A stretch of 64,000 nt of DNA, taken from assembly GCF_005080845.1 (NCBI RefSeq), contig NZ_CP034858.1, positions 62,001 to 126,000 on the forward strand, read 5' to 3'. Source of the stretch: Buchnera aphidicola (Rhopalosiphum padi) (GTDB lineage: Bacteria > Pseudomonadota > Gammaproteobacteria > Enterobacterales > Enterobacteriaceae). Made by a program: the position numbers and the translations under genes. Numbering within the stretch: the first letter of the stretch is position 1; each line of letters opens with the position of its first letter. Below are positions 54,397 to 64,000 of the stretch, one piece after another. Under the pieces are notes generated by a model. It did no database searches. It saw only the letters and a program-made list of their open reading frames with translations, and was not told the DNA's origin.

Positions 54397-55734
54397 TTAA
54401 TAAAATGAAAAGAAATTTTTACTATTTGATTGAATACTATTCATCCAAGATATTTTCCAATGTTTTTTAATTTTTTTTTCTTTATTAAAATTTTCTTCTC
54501 TGATAGCAAATACGCCAATCGCACTAATAAAACGATTATTATAAAATAAAAGTGGAATTTGATTTCTGAGCCAAGGAGGTATACTGTATTCTTGCCATAT
54601 TTTTTTAATTTTTCTTCTTTTTTCTCTTCCTAAAATAAGAATTTTACCTTCGAATTGAAAGCGAATATTAATTAATTCGTTTTTTTTAGGTGCAGGAATT
54701 TTAAAACCTTTATTGTTTTTTATTAAATATCCTGAATTCTTAGGAAGAAATAGTTTTTTATTTGTGTCATGCCAAAATAGAAATGTATTGCTAATAGTTT
54801 TTTGTATTTTTATAAAATAGAGAGATTTTTTATAACGTCTAATTTCATTTTTTTGTATAATTATTTTTGGGTTGGCATCTTTTTTACTGCATATAATTTC
54901 ATTATAAATACATTCTATTGTTTTATATGATGGCATTTTTATATTTTTTAAAGAAATCCAATATCGAATGAGTTCTTTAGATATCTCTTTTTTTATATTT
55001 TTAAAATTTTTAATATTTAAAGATTCGTCAAAATTAATAAAATCTTTAATTTTTTCTTTTAAAAGTATATTTTTTAATTTAGTTTCTTCACGGCATATGA
55101 TTGCTGTACGAAAACAATTTTTTAAAAAAAAAGGCCATCTTTGTTCTAATATAGGAATTAATTTATGACGTATAAAATTACGATCATAATTAATGTTAAA
55201 ATTACTAAAATCTTCAATCCATTTTAAATTGTTTTCGTAAGCCCATTGTTCTACTTCTTTTTTACTTTTTTTTAAAAGAGGACGTGCTATTCTTTTGTTT
55301 CCTAAAAAGTTATCAGGAGATATTCCAGACAAACCAGTTGGTCCACTTCCTCTTTTTAAAGATAAAATTAATGTTTCGCACTGATCGTTTAGATGATGTC
55401 CAGTAAGTAAAATTTCATCATAAAGTAAATAATTATAAATAGTGTTATATCGTTTGATTCTTAATCTTTCTTCAATATTTTTTTCTAAAGGAATATTAAT
55501 TCCTTTAGTGATTAGTGGTATTTTGTATTTTTGACAAATTTGTATACAATGTTTTTCCCATTTTTTTGAAGATGAATGAATATTATGATTAATATGGATA
55601 GCACGTATTTTAATTTGAGGATTTTTTTCTCTTATTTTTAACATTTTATGTAGAAGAACTGTGGAATCTATTCCGCCACTGTATGCTATTAAAAATGATT
55701 TTTTTTTATATTGAGTGATAATTTTTTTAATCAA
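54397..55734 (-). CDS. tilS: tRNA(Ile)-lysidine synthetase
   Basis: Converts C34 of the CAU-anticodon tRNA-Ile to lysidine so that it reads AUA. It is 445 residues (E. coli 432). The PP-loop is SGGIDS at residues 19-24, with HINHNIH and TGHHLNDQCET following. The C-terminal substrate domain is present though Lys-rich. AUA is a common codon in this AT-rich genome, so the enzyme should be essential. Downstream of tRNA-Val(GAC) on the same strand. Confidence 0.96.
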   Translation of the reverse strand: MIKKIITQYKKKSFLIAYSGGIDSTVLLHKMLKIREKNPQIKIRAIHINHNIHSSSKKWEKHCIQICQKYKIPLITKGINIPLEKNIEERLRIKRYNTIYNYLLYDEILLTGHHLNDQCETLILSLKRGSGPTGLSGISPDNFLGNKRIARPLLKKSKKEVEQWAYENNLKWIEDFSNFNINYDRNFIRHKLIPILEQRWPFFLKNCFRTAIICREETKLKNILLKEKIKDFINFDESLNIKNFKNIKKEISKELIRYWISLKNIKMPSYKTIECIYNEIICSKKDANPKIIIQKNEIRRYKKSLYFIKIQKTISNTFLFWHDTNKKLFLPKNSGYLIKNNKGFKIPAPKKNELINIRFQFEGKILILGREKRRKIKKIWQEYSIPPWLRNQIPLLFYNNRFISAIGVFAIREENFNKEKKIKKHWKISWMNSIQSNSKNFFSFY

Positions 55735-55765
55735 ATATAATTAACCTGGTAAAGAATTTTTTTAA

Positions 55766-55839
55766 TACGTTCGAGTGGACTTGAACCACTAACCTCTACC
55801 ATGTCATGGTAATGCTCTAACCTGTTGAGCTACGAACGT
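55766..55839 (-). tRNA. tRNA-Val(GAC)
   Basis: Acceptor ACGTTCG/CGAACGT, D-arm GCTC/GAGC, anticodon loop ATGACAT with GAC, T-loop TTCAAGT, discriminator A. The 3' CCA is not encoded (TTA follows). The first acceptor pair is A-U where E. coli has G-C. It lies 31 bases upstream of tilS. Confidence 0.95.
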
Positions 55840-55872
55840 AAAAATTAAATTAATGTTTTATATTTAGTTAAA

Positions 55873-55902
55873 ATTATATAATATTATTGATATAATATAC
55901 AA
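55873..55902 (-). promoter_or_regulatory. Possible promoter of tRNA-Val(GAC)
   Basis: On the minus strand TTGTAT (55897-55902), an 18-base spacer and TATAAT (55873-55878) lie 33 bases before the tRNA. An alternative TTGTTT-17-TATTAT pair lies slightly upstream. In such AT-rich DNA both may be chance. Confidence 0.35.
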
Positions 55903-56014
55903 ATATTTATTTATAAACAACATAAAATATTTTTTTCTTAAAAAATTAAGTATTTTTTTAACTTTTTTATAGTTTAATTTATTATTTAAATAGTGTTAAC
56001 TTTGAGGAGATTTT

Positions 56015-56641
56015 ATGTTTACAGGTATTGTAAATGGAATTGCAAGAGTTGTTGCTATAGATAAGAAAAAAAAATTTCATACTTATACTGTTGACTTTCC
56101 ATCTTTTTTACTAAAAAACCTAAAAATAGGCGATTCAGTCGCTCATAATGGATGTTGTTTAACTGTTAAATATATTAACAATTTCTATGTAGTTTTTGAT
56201 ATTATGCAAATTACGATTGAAAATACTAATTTAGGAATTTTAAATATAGGAGATTATGTTAATATTGAAAGATCATTAAAATATGGTGATGAAATGGGAG
56301 GTCATATAATATCCGGTCATATTACGAATACAGCTAAAATTTCTAAAATATTAAAATTAGATGAAAATTATTTTTTATGGTGTAAAGTCAATGACAATTC
56401 TTTAATGAAATATATTTTTTATAAAGGTTTTATCTGTATTGATGGGATTAGTTTAACTATTAGCAAAATTATGAAAGATGAATTTTGCATTAGTATAATA
56501 CCAGAAACTTTATCTTCAACTACTATAGGATATAAAAAAATAGGACAATTGGTGAATATTGAAATTGATTTCTATACTCAAATAATTGTAGATACAACAA
56601 AACGTTTAATTAAAAATAAAATATCTTTGTTATGTAAATAG
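56015..56641 (+). CDS. ribE: Riboflavin synthase alpha subunit
   Basis: Dismutates 6,7-dimethyl-8-ribityllumazine to riboflavin. It is 208 residues (E. coli 213). Two lumazine-binding repeats are visible: [12 protein letters not shown] with [11 protein letters not shown], and [10 protein letters not shown] with [17 protein letters not shown] precedes the start. Also called ribC in some annotations. Confidence 0.97.
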   Translation: MFTGIVNGIARVVAIDKKKKFHTYTVDFPSFLLKNLKIGDSVAHNGCCLTVKYINNFYVVFDIMQITIENTNLGILNIGDYVNIERSLKYGDEMGGHIISGHITNTAKISKILKLDENYFLWCKVNDNSLMKYIFYKGFICIDGISLTISKIMKDEFCISIIPETLSSTTIGYKKIGQLVNIEIDFYTQIIVDTTKRLIKNKISLLCK

Positions 56642-56671
56642 TTTTTTTTAGTAATTTTAGGAACATTTTCA

Positions 56672-57253
56672 ATGAAAAATTACTTTTTTTTTGTTTTATC
56701 AAATGTATTAATTGATAATTTTATTTTAGTAAAATTTCTTGGTTTATGTCCTTTTATAGGTGCATCAAATCAAATAGAAAGAGCTTTTGGAATGAGTTTT
56801 GCTACTTCTTTTGTTGTAATTATATCAACAACTTTACTGTGGTTTATTAACTCTTTTATTTTATTACCTTTTAATTTAGTTTATTTAAGAATTATAGTGT
56901 ATATGTTGATTATTTCTTTTGGTGTTCAATTAATAGAAATTGTTTTACGAGGGACCAGTCCTATTTTGTATCGTACACTTGGTATTTTTCTCCCATTAAT
57001 TACAACTAATTGTGCTGTTTTAGCTATTCCATTATTTAGTCTTTATTTAAATCATACATTTTTAGAATCTGTTCTTTATGCAGTCAGTGCATCCTTTGGA
57101 TTTACTTTAGTCATGGTTATATTTTCTAGTATTCGTGAACGTATATTATTATCTGATGTTCCTTTTGTATTTAAAGGATCTCCTATTGTTCTTATTACTG
57201 TAAGTTTAATATCTATTGTATTTATGGGATTTAGAGGTTTAGTAAAAATTTAA
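56672..57253 (+). CDS. rsxA: Rsx/Rnf electron transport complex subunit A
   Basis: Membrane subunit with six helices. In E. coli the complex keeps the SoxR sensor reduced; in other bacteria it couples ferredoxin and NAD to ion flow. It is 193 residues, the E. coli length. [18 protein letters not shown] residues near 21-32 and [14 protein letters not shown] near residue 108 (with the conserved membrane Cys) are diagnostic. First of rsxABCDGE-nth. Confidence 0.96.
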   Translation: MKNYFFFVLSNVLIDNFILVKFLGLCPFIGASNQIERAFGMSFATSFVVIISTTLLWFINSFILLPFNLVYLRIIVYMLIISFGVQLIEIVLRGTSPILYRTLGIFLPLITTNCAVLAIPLFSLYLNHTFLESVLYAVSASFGFTLVMVIFSSIRERILLSDVPFVFKGSPIVLITVSLISIVFMGFRGLVKI

Positions 57254-57255
57254 TT

Positions 57256-57762
57256 ATGTCTATTACAGTTATTTTAATTTTTTCTATTTTATCTCTTTTT
57301 TTAGGTATAATCTTAAGTTATATAAAATATAGTTTCCCAATAAAAAAAAATTCTGTTGTAGTTGCAGTTGATAATTTATTACCTCAGAGTCAATGTGCAC
57401 AGTGTGGTTACTCTGGGTGTTATCCTTATGCAAAAGCAATAGTAAAAGATAGTGAAAATATTAATAAATGTATTCCTGGAGGAAGTGATTTAACATTTAA
57501 AATTGCTAAAGTATTAAATATAGAAAATGTAGAAAAATCTTTAGATAGTTCAGCTACTAAGAATGAAAAAAAGATTTATACTACTGTTTTAATTGACGAA
57601 AAAAATTGTGTTGGTTGTTCTAAATGCGCTTCCTTTTGCCCAGTAGATGCAATAATTGGTTCTCCTAATTTTATGCATACAGTATTACAAAAATTTTGTA
57701 CTGGTTGTAATATTTGTTTATTACATTGTCCTACAAATTGTATAAAAATAATTAAAGAATAA
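57256..57762 (+). CDS. rsxB: Rsx/Rnf complex iron-sulfur subunit B
   Basis: Electron carrier with an N-terminal membrane segment (residues 4-24). An Fe-S motif [16 protein letters not shown] follows, then two ferredoxin 4Fe-4S motifs: [16 protein letters not shown] and [16 protein letters not shown]. It is 168 residues, shorter than the 192 of E. coli at the C-terminus. Two bases after rsxA. Confidence 0.96.
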   Translation: MSITVILIFSILSLFLGIILSYIKYSFPIKKNSVVVAVDNLLPQSQCAQCGYSGCYPYAKAIVKDSENINKCIPGGSDLTFKIAKVLNIENVEKSLDSSATKNEKKIYTTVLIDEKNCVGCSKCASFCPVDAIIGSPNFMHTVLQKFCTGCNICLLHCPTNCIKIIKE

Positions 57763-57768
57763 TATAAT

Positions 57769-59410
57769 ATGTTAAAAATAAATTTTTTTTTAAAAATATT
57801 TCTTATTAAATACTGGAAAAATTTGATTATTAATTTTATAAATAAAAAATTTTTAAATAAAAAAAAAATATAATTTTAAAGGTGGCATTCAATGTATATC
57901 AATAAAAAAAGATCCTAGAGAATATTTTTTAAATTATTTACCTGATCCTGAAAAATTTTTTATTTACATAAAATACAGTCATTTTAAAAAAAATAGATTG
58001 AGAGTAAAAGTAGGTCAAGAAGTTTTATGTGGACAACCTTTAACCTTTGGCGATGATTTAATAGTTCCTGTTCATTCTCCTACTTCAGGTTGGATAAAAA
58101 ATATTTATTTTAATCCAAAATCTTCTGATAAAAATCAAGAAAAAATAAAAATTGTTATTTTATCTAATCACTTAAATAAGTGGATTAGATTAAAAACTAT
58201 TAAAAATTATAAAACATATACTCCTCAAAGTTTAATAAAAATAATTTATCAATCAGGTATTGTTGGTCTTGGAGGTGCTCAATTTCCTTCTTCTAAAAAA
58301 CTAACGTTAAGTATTAATAAAGTACATACATTGATTGTAAACGGAATTGAAAGTGAACCATGCATGACAGCTGATTACTGTCTAATGCAAAATTATATTA
58401 ATGAAATTTTAATAGGGTGTAAAATTGTAGCTTGGATATCTAAAGTTAAAGATATTTTAATTGTTATTCAAGAAGATAAAACAGAATTGATTTTAAAAAT
58501 TCAAAAAATTATTGAAAATAAACAATTATTTAAACTTTGTATTATACGAAAAAAATATCCTGGTGGAAGTAGTAAAATACTTATTAAATCTTTAACAGGA
58601 AAAGAAATTCCTTATGGCAAACATTCTATAGATATGGGATATCTTGTTTTTAATGTGGCAACTATATATGCTATTAAAAGATCTATTATTAACGGAGAGC
58701 CATTAATTAAACGTATTGTGACTCTTTATAATAAAGATAAAAATATTTTATCTAAAAATTTTTGGGTTAAAATAGGAACTCCTATTCATTTTTTTTTAAA
58801 TTATTTAAAAATAGATAGTAATTTAAATACATTAATATATTCAGGAGGTGTTTTTATGAGATATTTAATTGTTAATTTAAATTATTCGATACAAAAAAAC
58901 ATGAATTGTATTTATGTAAAAAAAAACAAAAAAAATAAAAAAAAAATTGAATATCCGTGTATTAATTGTGGTTATTGTGTACACGCATGTCCAGTTAATT
59001 TACTTCCTCAGGAAATGTTTTTATATTGTAAAAATAGTGATAATCAAAAATTAAAACAATTAAATATTTTAGATTGTATTGAATGTACAGTATGTGAAAA
59101 AGTTTGTCCTAGTAATATTCCATTAGTTAAATATTTTAGAATTGGAAAAAAAATACAAAAAAATATAGATATAGAGAATGATCGTAAAAAATTATTTTCA
59201 TCTCTTTTTAGAAAACGAGAAAAAAGATTGTTAATTGAGAAAAAAATATTTTATTCAAAAGATCAGATTTCTAATATTAAAAAGTTAGATATTTTTTCAA
59301 GAACACAGGAGAAGGAAGAAAATAATTCTATTAATCAAAAAATTATAGAAAAGTCTCTTAGAAAAGAGATGTTAAAAGAAGCAATAAAACGTGCAAAATT
59401 AAAAAGATAA
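57769..59410 (+). CDS. rsxC: Rsx/Rnf complex subunit C, frame broken at a run of ten A
   Basis: Peripheral subunit carrying FMN/NAD-binding and 4Fe-4S domains. The ATG at 57769 begins MLKINFF (E. coli MLKLFSA), but this frame stops at 57871 just after A10 at 57859-57868. The main frame, entered if one A is skipped, reads KKKYNFKGGIQ (E. coli KNKIWDFNGGIH) and continues to 59410 with no usable ATG near its 5' end. Full product would be about 546 residues. Fe-S motifs CINCGYCVHACPVN and CIECTVCEKVCPSN are intact. The long Ala-rich C-terminal tail of E. coli RsxC is absent. Likely expressed by polymerase slippage, or a sequencing error or recent lesion. Confidence 0.88.
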
Positions 59411-59459
59411 AGTTTTATATTAATATTTCTTTTTTCTGTATAATATACGAAATAAAAAA

Positions 59460-60494
59460 ATGAATATTCTTTATATAAGTAATGCTTACGATGTAAGAAA
59501 AATAATGATTTTGGTTATTTTGGCTTGTATTCCAGGATTGTGTACTGAAATTTATTTTTTCGGATACGGTGTCTTAATACAAATGTTATTATTTATAATA
59601 ATTTCTTTATTGTTTGAGTTAATAATTTTAAAAATAAGACGTAAAAATATTAAAAATAGTTTATTTGATTGTTCATCAGTTTTAACTGCAGTTTTACTTG
59701 GATTAAGTATTCCTTTTGTACTTCCTTGGTGGATGATAATTTTTGGTTGTTTTTTTTCTATTGTTATTTCAAAATATTTATACGGCGGACTTGGACAAAA
59801 TATATTTAATCCAGCTATGATTGCTTATGTAGTGTTGTTAATATCTTTTCCTGTACATATGAGTTCTTGGAATGAAAAAAACTCTTCTTTATCTTTTTAC
59901 AAGGATATAAAAAATTCAATAAATTTAATTCTTTTTCATCAGAAAAAATATGATTTTAAAGAAAAAATATATCCTGATAGTTTTACAGAAGCAACTCCTT
60001 TAGATGATTTTAAAACTAAATCTCATTTTAATTATGATTTATCTCAAGAGGAATTATTAATTAAAAAAAAGACAAAAAATGTTTCGATAGCTTGGAAATA
60101 TATAAATATAAGCTTTTTAATAGGAGGACTTTTTTTATTATATAAGAATATTATTTGTTGGCGTATTCCATTAAGTTTTTTATCTAGTTTGTTTTTTTTT
60201 TCAAGTACAACTTATTTTTATTCACAAAATATTTTTTGTTCTCCTTTATTTCATCTTTTTTCTGGAGGAACGATGATCTGTGCTTTTTTTATAGCCACTG
60301 ATCCTGTAACTACTTCTTCTACTAAAATAGGAAAAATATTTTTTGGTTCGATCATGGGTTTTTTAGTATGGATTATTCGGAATTATAGTGATTATCCAGA
60401 TGGTATTGGTTTTTCAGTATTATTTGCTAATATGATTGTTCCATTAATGGACGCTTATTTAAAAACATCTGGGTATGGTCGTAAAAATTCATGA
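59460..60494 (+). CDS. rsxD: Rsx/Rnf complex membrane subunit D
   Basis: Multi-helix membrane protein with covalent FMN. It is 344 residues (E. coli 352). [16 protein letters not shown] near residue 81, [20 protein letters not shown] near residue 109, and [17 protein letters not shown] in the C-terminal half are typical. Thr179 in TEATPL is at the position expected for the flavin attachment. It overlaps rsxG by 4 bases. Confidence 0.95.
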   Translation: MNILYISNAYDVRKIMILVILACIPGLCTEIYFFGYGVLIQMLLFIIISLLFELIILKIRRKNIKNSLFDCSSVLTAVLLGLSIPFVLPWWMIIFGCFFSIVISKYLYGGLGQNIFNPAMIAYVVLLISFPVHMSSWNEKNSSLSFYKDIKNSINLILFHQKKYDFKEKIYPDSFTEATPLDDFKTKSHFNYDLSQEELLIKKKTKNVSIAWKYINISFLIGGLFLLYKNIICWRIPLSFLSSLFFFSSTTYFYSQNIFCSPLFHLFSGGTMICAFFIATDPVTTSSTKIGKIFFGSIMGFLVWIIRNYSDYPDGIGFSVLFANMIVPLMDAYLKTSGYGRKNS

Positions 60495-61099
60495 AATTTT
60501 TTAAAGAAACTATAATAAATGCATTTTTAATGAGTTTTTTTGCTTTTTTTTCTTTATCAAGTATCATTTTTATTAAAAATATAACGAATTATCAAATAGA
60601 GAGTATAAAAGAAAAAGAAAAAAATATTTTTGTTAAACAAGTCATACCAACTAATATGTATAACACTTTTGACAAAAAATTTTTTTTAATAAAAAATAAA
60701 TTGTTAGGAGATCAAAAAAAACATAATTTATGGGTGTTATTTAAAGATAAAAAAGCTAAGGCGGCAATTGTTGAAAGTGTTGCACCAGATGGGTATTCTG
60801 GATCTATTTCTATCTTAGTTGCTGCATATTTTAATGGAAAAATTATTGGTGTGCGAGTTTTATCTCATAAAGAAACTCCAGGAATTGGAGATAAAATTGA
60901 AATATCTATTTCTAATTGGATTACAAAATTTAAAAATATGAATGTAGTAGATTTAAAAGATAAAAAATTTTTATTAAAAAAGTATGGGGGTCAAATTGAA
61001 CAATTTACAGGCGCTACAATTACACCTCAATCGGTTGCTAATGCTGTAAAGAGAACCGTCTTTTTTATTAAGACAGTACCATTAATATTTTCATTATAA
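60491..61099 (+). CDS. rsxG: Rsx/Rnf complex subunit G
   Basis: Flavoprotein with one N-terminal membrane helix and a periplasmic FMN domain. It is 202 residues (E. coli 206). The flavin site TGAT (Thr176) lies in [12 protein letters not shown], and [17 protein letters not shown] is the conserved region before it. Confidence 0.96.
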   Translation: MKFFKETIINAFLMSFFAFFSLSSIIFIKNITNYQIESIKEKEKNIFVKQVIPTNMYNTFDKKFFLIKNKLLGDQKKHNLWVLFKDKKAKAAIVESVAPDGYSGSISILVAAYFNGKIIGVRVLSHKETPGIGDKIEISISNWITKFKNMNVVDLKDKKFLLKKYGGQIEQFTGATITPQSVANAVKRTVFFIKTVPLIFSL

Positions 61100-61110
61100 T
61101 AGAGATATGT

Positions 61111-61785
61111 ATGAAATTAAGAGAATTTTTAAAAAAAAGACTGTGGAATAATAACTCTTCTTTAGTACAACTTTTAGGTCTATGTCCAGTTTTGGCTATG
61201 ACTACAAATGCTGTTAATGCTATTGGATTAGGTATAACAACTACTTTTGTATTAACTATAACAAATAGTATTATTTCAATTTTAAAGTATTTTATACCTA
61301 AAGATATTAGAATTCCTATTTATATGATAATAGTTTCTTCAACAGTTACTTGTATAGAAATGCTATTGCATGCTTATCAATATAGTTTATATCAGTCATT
61401 AGGTGTTTTTATTCCATTAATAGTAACTAATTGTATTATTGTAGGAAGAGCTGATTATATTGCTTATAAAAGCTCTTTTTTTGTTTCTTTTTTAGATGGT
61501 ATTTCAATAGGATTGGGATCAACATTTGCAATGTTTATAATTGGTTCTATACGTGAAATATTAGGAAATGGAACTTTTTTATTCGGTTCAAATAAAATTT
61601 TTAATATTTTAGATCATTCATTTTTTTTTACATTTATAGATAAAAATTCTACAATAATCTTAGCTATTTTACCTCCAGGCGGTTTTTTAGTATTAGGTTT
61701 TGTAATTGCTTTTAAAAATTACTTAGATTTAAATAAAAAAAAAATAAATTGTTTAAAATGTTTTCATTCTTGTAAATTAAAATAA
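61111..61785 (+). CDS. rsxE: Rsx/Rnf complex membrane subunit E
   Basis: Six-helix membrane subunit homologous to RsxA. It is 224 residues (E. coli 231). [14 protein letters not shown] near residue 18, [16 protein letters not shown] near residue 98 (conserved Cys) and [19 protein letters not shown] are family hallmarks. Ten bases before nth. Confidence 0.96.
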   Translation: MKLREFLKKRLWNNNSSLVQLLGLCPVLAMTTNAVNAIGLGITTTFVLTITNSIISILKYFIPKDIRIPIYMIIVSSTVTCIEMLLHAYQYSLYQSLGVFIPLIVTNCIIVGRADYIAYKSSFFVSFLDGISIGLGSTFAMFIIGSIREILGNGTFLFGSNKIFNILDHSFFFTFIDKNSTIILAILPPGGFLVLGFVIAFKNYLDLNKKKINCLKCFHSCKLK

Positions 61786-61795
61786 TAATATTGGT

Positions 61796-62425
61796 ATGAA
61801 TAAAAAAAAACGTTATGAAATTTTATCTTTATTTTACAAAAAAAATTCTAATCCTAAGATAGAATTAATTTTTTCTTCTGATTTTGAATTACTTTTATCA
61901 GTTATTTTATCTGCAAAATCCACTGATGTTATGGTAAATAAAATTACTGGTATTTTATTTCCAATAGCAAATACTCCTCAAGGTATTTTACAATTAGGTC
62001 TCGATAAATTAAGATATTACATTAAAAGTATTGGTTTATATAATACAAAATCTTTACATATTATTAATACTGCACATTTAATTAAAACAAAATATAAAAA
62101 TAAAGTGCCATCAAATCGAATTGAATTAGAATCTTTACCTGGAGTCGGTAGAAAAACAGCAAATATTATTTTAAATGTATTATTTAATAAAAAAACTATT
62201 GCTGTAGATACACATGTTTTTAGAGTTGCTAATCGTACTGGATTTGCTAAAGGTAAAAATATAATTGACGTTGAAAAAAAAATGATTAAGATAGTTCCAT
62301 CTATTTTCAAAAAATATGTTCATTTTTGGTTTGTTTTTCACGGTAGATATGTTTGTACTGCTCGTCAATTAAAATGTAAAATATGTTTAATAGAAAAATT
62401 ATGTGAATTTGATAGAAAAAAATAA
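61796..62425 (+). CDS. nth: Endonuclease III
   Basis: Base-excision DNA glycosylase/AP lyase for oxidised pyrimidines. It is 209 residues (E. coli 211). The helix-hairpin-helix LPGVGRKTAN contains catalytic Lys120, and Asp138 is in AVDTHVFRV. The 4Fe-4S cluster C-x6-C-x2-C-x5-C is complete near the C-terminus. The E. coli LSAQATD loop reads LSAKSTD here. Last gene of the rsx-nth cluster, as in E. coli. Confidence 0.97.
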   Translation: MNKKKRYEILSLFYKKNSNPKIELIFSSDFELLLSVILSAKSTDVMVNKITGILFPIANTPQGILQLGLDKLRYYIKSIGLYNTKSLHIINTAHLIKTKYKNKVPSNRIELESLPGVGRKTANIILNVLFNKKTIAVDTHVFRVANRTGFAKGKNIIDVEKKMIKIVPSIFKKYVHFWFVFHGRYVCTARQLKCKICLIEKLCEFDRKK

Positions 62426-62453
62426 ATGTTCTATTTTTTTTTTGGATATATAA

Positions 62454-64000
62454 GTGATTATTGTAAAAGTTATTTTACCCTTACCTATTAGAAAATGTTT
62501 TAAATATTTTATGCCTGATTTTATGTATCCTGTTATTGGTGGACGCATTCTTGTACCATTTCGCTCTAAAGATACAGTAGGAATTGTAGTTTCATTTTTT
62601 GATAAAAAAAATGTAAGTGATTTAAATTTAGAATTTGTTAAATCTTGTATTGATACTGAATCAATTTATAGTGATTTTTTATTAAATATCTTAATATGGT
62701 TAAGTAAATATTACCATTTTCCTATAGGAAGCATATTTTTTTCAATATTACCAAAATATTTAAAAAAAATTTGTTTAATAGATAAAAAAAACTATAAATG
62801 TGCTGTATTAAAAAAAATAAAAAGTAAAGATTTTAAAAGATTTAATCTTTTATTTTTTTTTAAAAAAAGAAGTGTTTCTAATAAAAATTTAGAAAAAAAT
62901 AATTTTTCTAATTTTTTTTTAAAAAAGTTAATTTCTAAAAAATCATATAAAACTTATTTTTATTATGAAAACACTTTTCATATTCATAAAAATAGTATGA
63001 TTAAAAAAAATTTTTTTTTAAATAAAAAAATAATTTTTACAATTAATAAAATTTTAACTAAAAATTGTTTTATATCTTGGCTAATAACTAAAACTAATTT
63101 TTATTTAAAAATAAAATTTTATTTAGGTTTAATTAAAGAGTTTTTAAATAAAAATTTACAAATTTTAATTCTAGTTCCATTTGTTAAAGATATATATAAA
63201 ATATTATTTTTTTTAAAAAAATATTTTAATGTACATATTGATATTATTCATTCTAAATTAAATGATGAAGTATACTTGAAAAAATGGGTAAGAACAAAAA
63301 GTGGCAAAAATTCTATTATTATTGGAACAAAAAATAGCATCTTTTTTCCTTTTTTTAAATTAGGTTTAATTATTATTAATGAAGAACATCATTTAAATTA
63401 TAGAAATTTAAATCGATGTAGATATAATGTTAGAGATATAGCAATATTAAGAGCTTATAAAGAAAATATACCAATTATTTTAGATTCTAATACTCCTTCT
63501 TTAAGAACGTTATATAACGTTGTACATAAAAAATGTTTTTATATTAATTTTATTAAAAATAAAAAAATATTTTTATTAAAAAATAATGTTATTGATTTAA
63601 GAAAAGAAAGAACAAAAATAGGTTTATCTCTCACTTTAATAAATAAAATATTTAGTAATATAAAAAAAAATTATCCAGTATTATTAGTATTTAATAAATC
63701 TAGTTTTATTTTTTTTGGTTTAACATGTAGTAATTGTGGATGGATAGAAAAATGTCATATTTGCAATGATTATTTTGAAATAAAAAAATATGGTAATTTT
63801 TTATTTTGTCAGCATTGTTTAATTAAAATAAAAAAGCCATTATTTTGCTGTAATTGTAAAAATTTTTCTTTAATTATATTTAATTTTGGTATAAAAAAAA
63901 TAAAAAATAGTTTAAAGAAGATTTTTCCCAACATAAATTTGTTTTTTTTATTAAGCTTAAAAAAAATTGAAACAAAAACGTTACAAATAAAATTTTTTAA
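62454..64000 (+). CDS. priA: Primosomal protein PriA, helicase motifs lost (3' end outside window)
   Basis: PriA recognises stalled forks and reloads DnaB. I translated it by hand from a GTG at 62454; the frame is open to the right edge (515 residues visible of roughly 730). The N-terminal DNA-binding domain is recognisable (FKYFMPDFMYPVIGGRILVP). The helicase core aligns to E. coli without gaps around each motif, but Walker A GVTGSGKT is KTNFYLKI (residues 213-220), DEEH is NEEH (309-312) and GSATP is DSNTP (344-348). All eight zinc cysteines remain, as four CxxC pairs between 63726 and 63857. Probably an ATPase-dead scaffold; a decaying gene is the alternative. Confidence 0.9.
   Translation, partial: MIIVKVILPLPIRKCFKYFMPDFMYPVIGGRILVPFRSKDTVGIVVSFFDKKNVSDLNLEFVKSCIDTESIYSDFLLNILIWLSKYYHFPIGSIFFSILPKYLKKICLIDKKNYKCAVLKKIKSKDFKRFNLLFFFKKRSVSNKNLEKNNFSNFFLKKLISKKSYKTYFYYENTFHIHKNSMIKKNFFLNKKIIFTINKILTKNCFISWLITKTNFYLKIKFYLGLIKEFLNKNLQILILVPFVKDIYKILFFLKKYFNVHIDIIHSKLNDEVYLKKWVRTKSGKNSIIIGTKNSIFFPFFKLGLIIINEEHHLNYRNLNRCRYNVRDIAILRAYKENIPIILDSNTPSLRTLYNVVHKKCFYINFIKNKKIFLLKNNVIDLRKERTKIGLSLTLINKIFSNIKKNYPVLLVFNKSSFIFFGLTCSNCGWIEKCHICNDYFEIKKYGNFLFCQHCLIKIKKPLFCCNCKNFSLIIFNFGIKKIKNSLKKIFPNINLFFLLSLKKIETKTLQIKFF

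Noticed and set aside
57769..57873. A separate 34-codon peptide gene before rsxC
   Set aside because: Its MLK start matches the RsxC N-terminus and joins the main frame if one A is removed, so it is better read as the rsxC 5' end.

Overview
The window is a stretch of the chromosome of an AT-rich, genome-reduced gammaproteobacterial endosymbiont. Gene content, gene order and protein sequence all point to Buchnera aphidicola, the primary nutritional symbiont of aphids. The evidence: Enterobacterales-type proteins with strong lysine, isoleucine and asparagine enrichment; long A and T homopolymers; almost no accessory DNA; no insertion sequences, phages or CRISPR arrays; blocks of E. coli-like synteny with intervening genes deleted; complete pathways for amino acids the host needs; and a basal-body/export set of flagellar genes. 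I cannot name the strain from sequence alone.

Layout. 1-1.6 kb: rpsU-dnaG (macromolecular synthesis operon, dnaG runs off the left edge), divergent from tsaD. 1.8-7 kb: tsaD, ribB, a kinase-only hldE, cca, uppP. 7-11 kb: crr-ptsI-ptsH-cysK on the minus strand (sugar phosphotransferase system plus cysteine synthesis). 11-15.2 kb: ligA, tRNA-Lys, tRNA-Val, gltX, tRNA-Ala. 15.4-25.9 kb: flagellar block fliE / fliFGHIJK / fliMNOPQR, without fliL. 26-32 kb: rpmG-rpmB, tamB, ppa, pmbA, rnpB. 32-42.7 kb: rsmI, fabB, talA, tkt, dapE, a mini-bamC, dapA, bcp, aroC, smrB. 43-50.1 kb: complete histidine operon hisGDCBHAFI. 50.5-56.6 kb: gnd, dcd, metG, tilS, tRNA-Val(GAC), ribE. 56.7-64 kb: rsxABCDGE-nth, then priA running off the right edge.

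How the genes work together. his, dapA/dapE, aroC and cysK supply amino acids or their precursors. talA, tkt and gnd feed the pentose phosphate pathway, hence histidine and aromatic precursors. Crr/EI/HPr drive sugar uptake. ribB and ribE make riboflavin, which the flavin-bearing Rsx complex may use. The fli genes encode the export gate, MS-ring, C-ring and export ATPase, with no filament gene here.

The most interesting signal is functional erosion inside otherwise intact reading frames. PriA has lost its helicase motifs but keeps all eight zinc cysteines. FliG has lost all five charged torque residues at identical length. Cca has lost its HD-domain catalytic residues. HldE, MetG, TamB and BamC are cut back near domain boundaries. 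RsxC needs a one-base slip in a run of ten A to be made full length. No wholly new multi-gene system was found; the novelty lies in these remodelled proteins.
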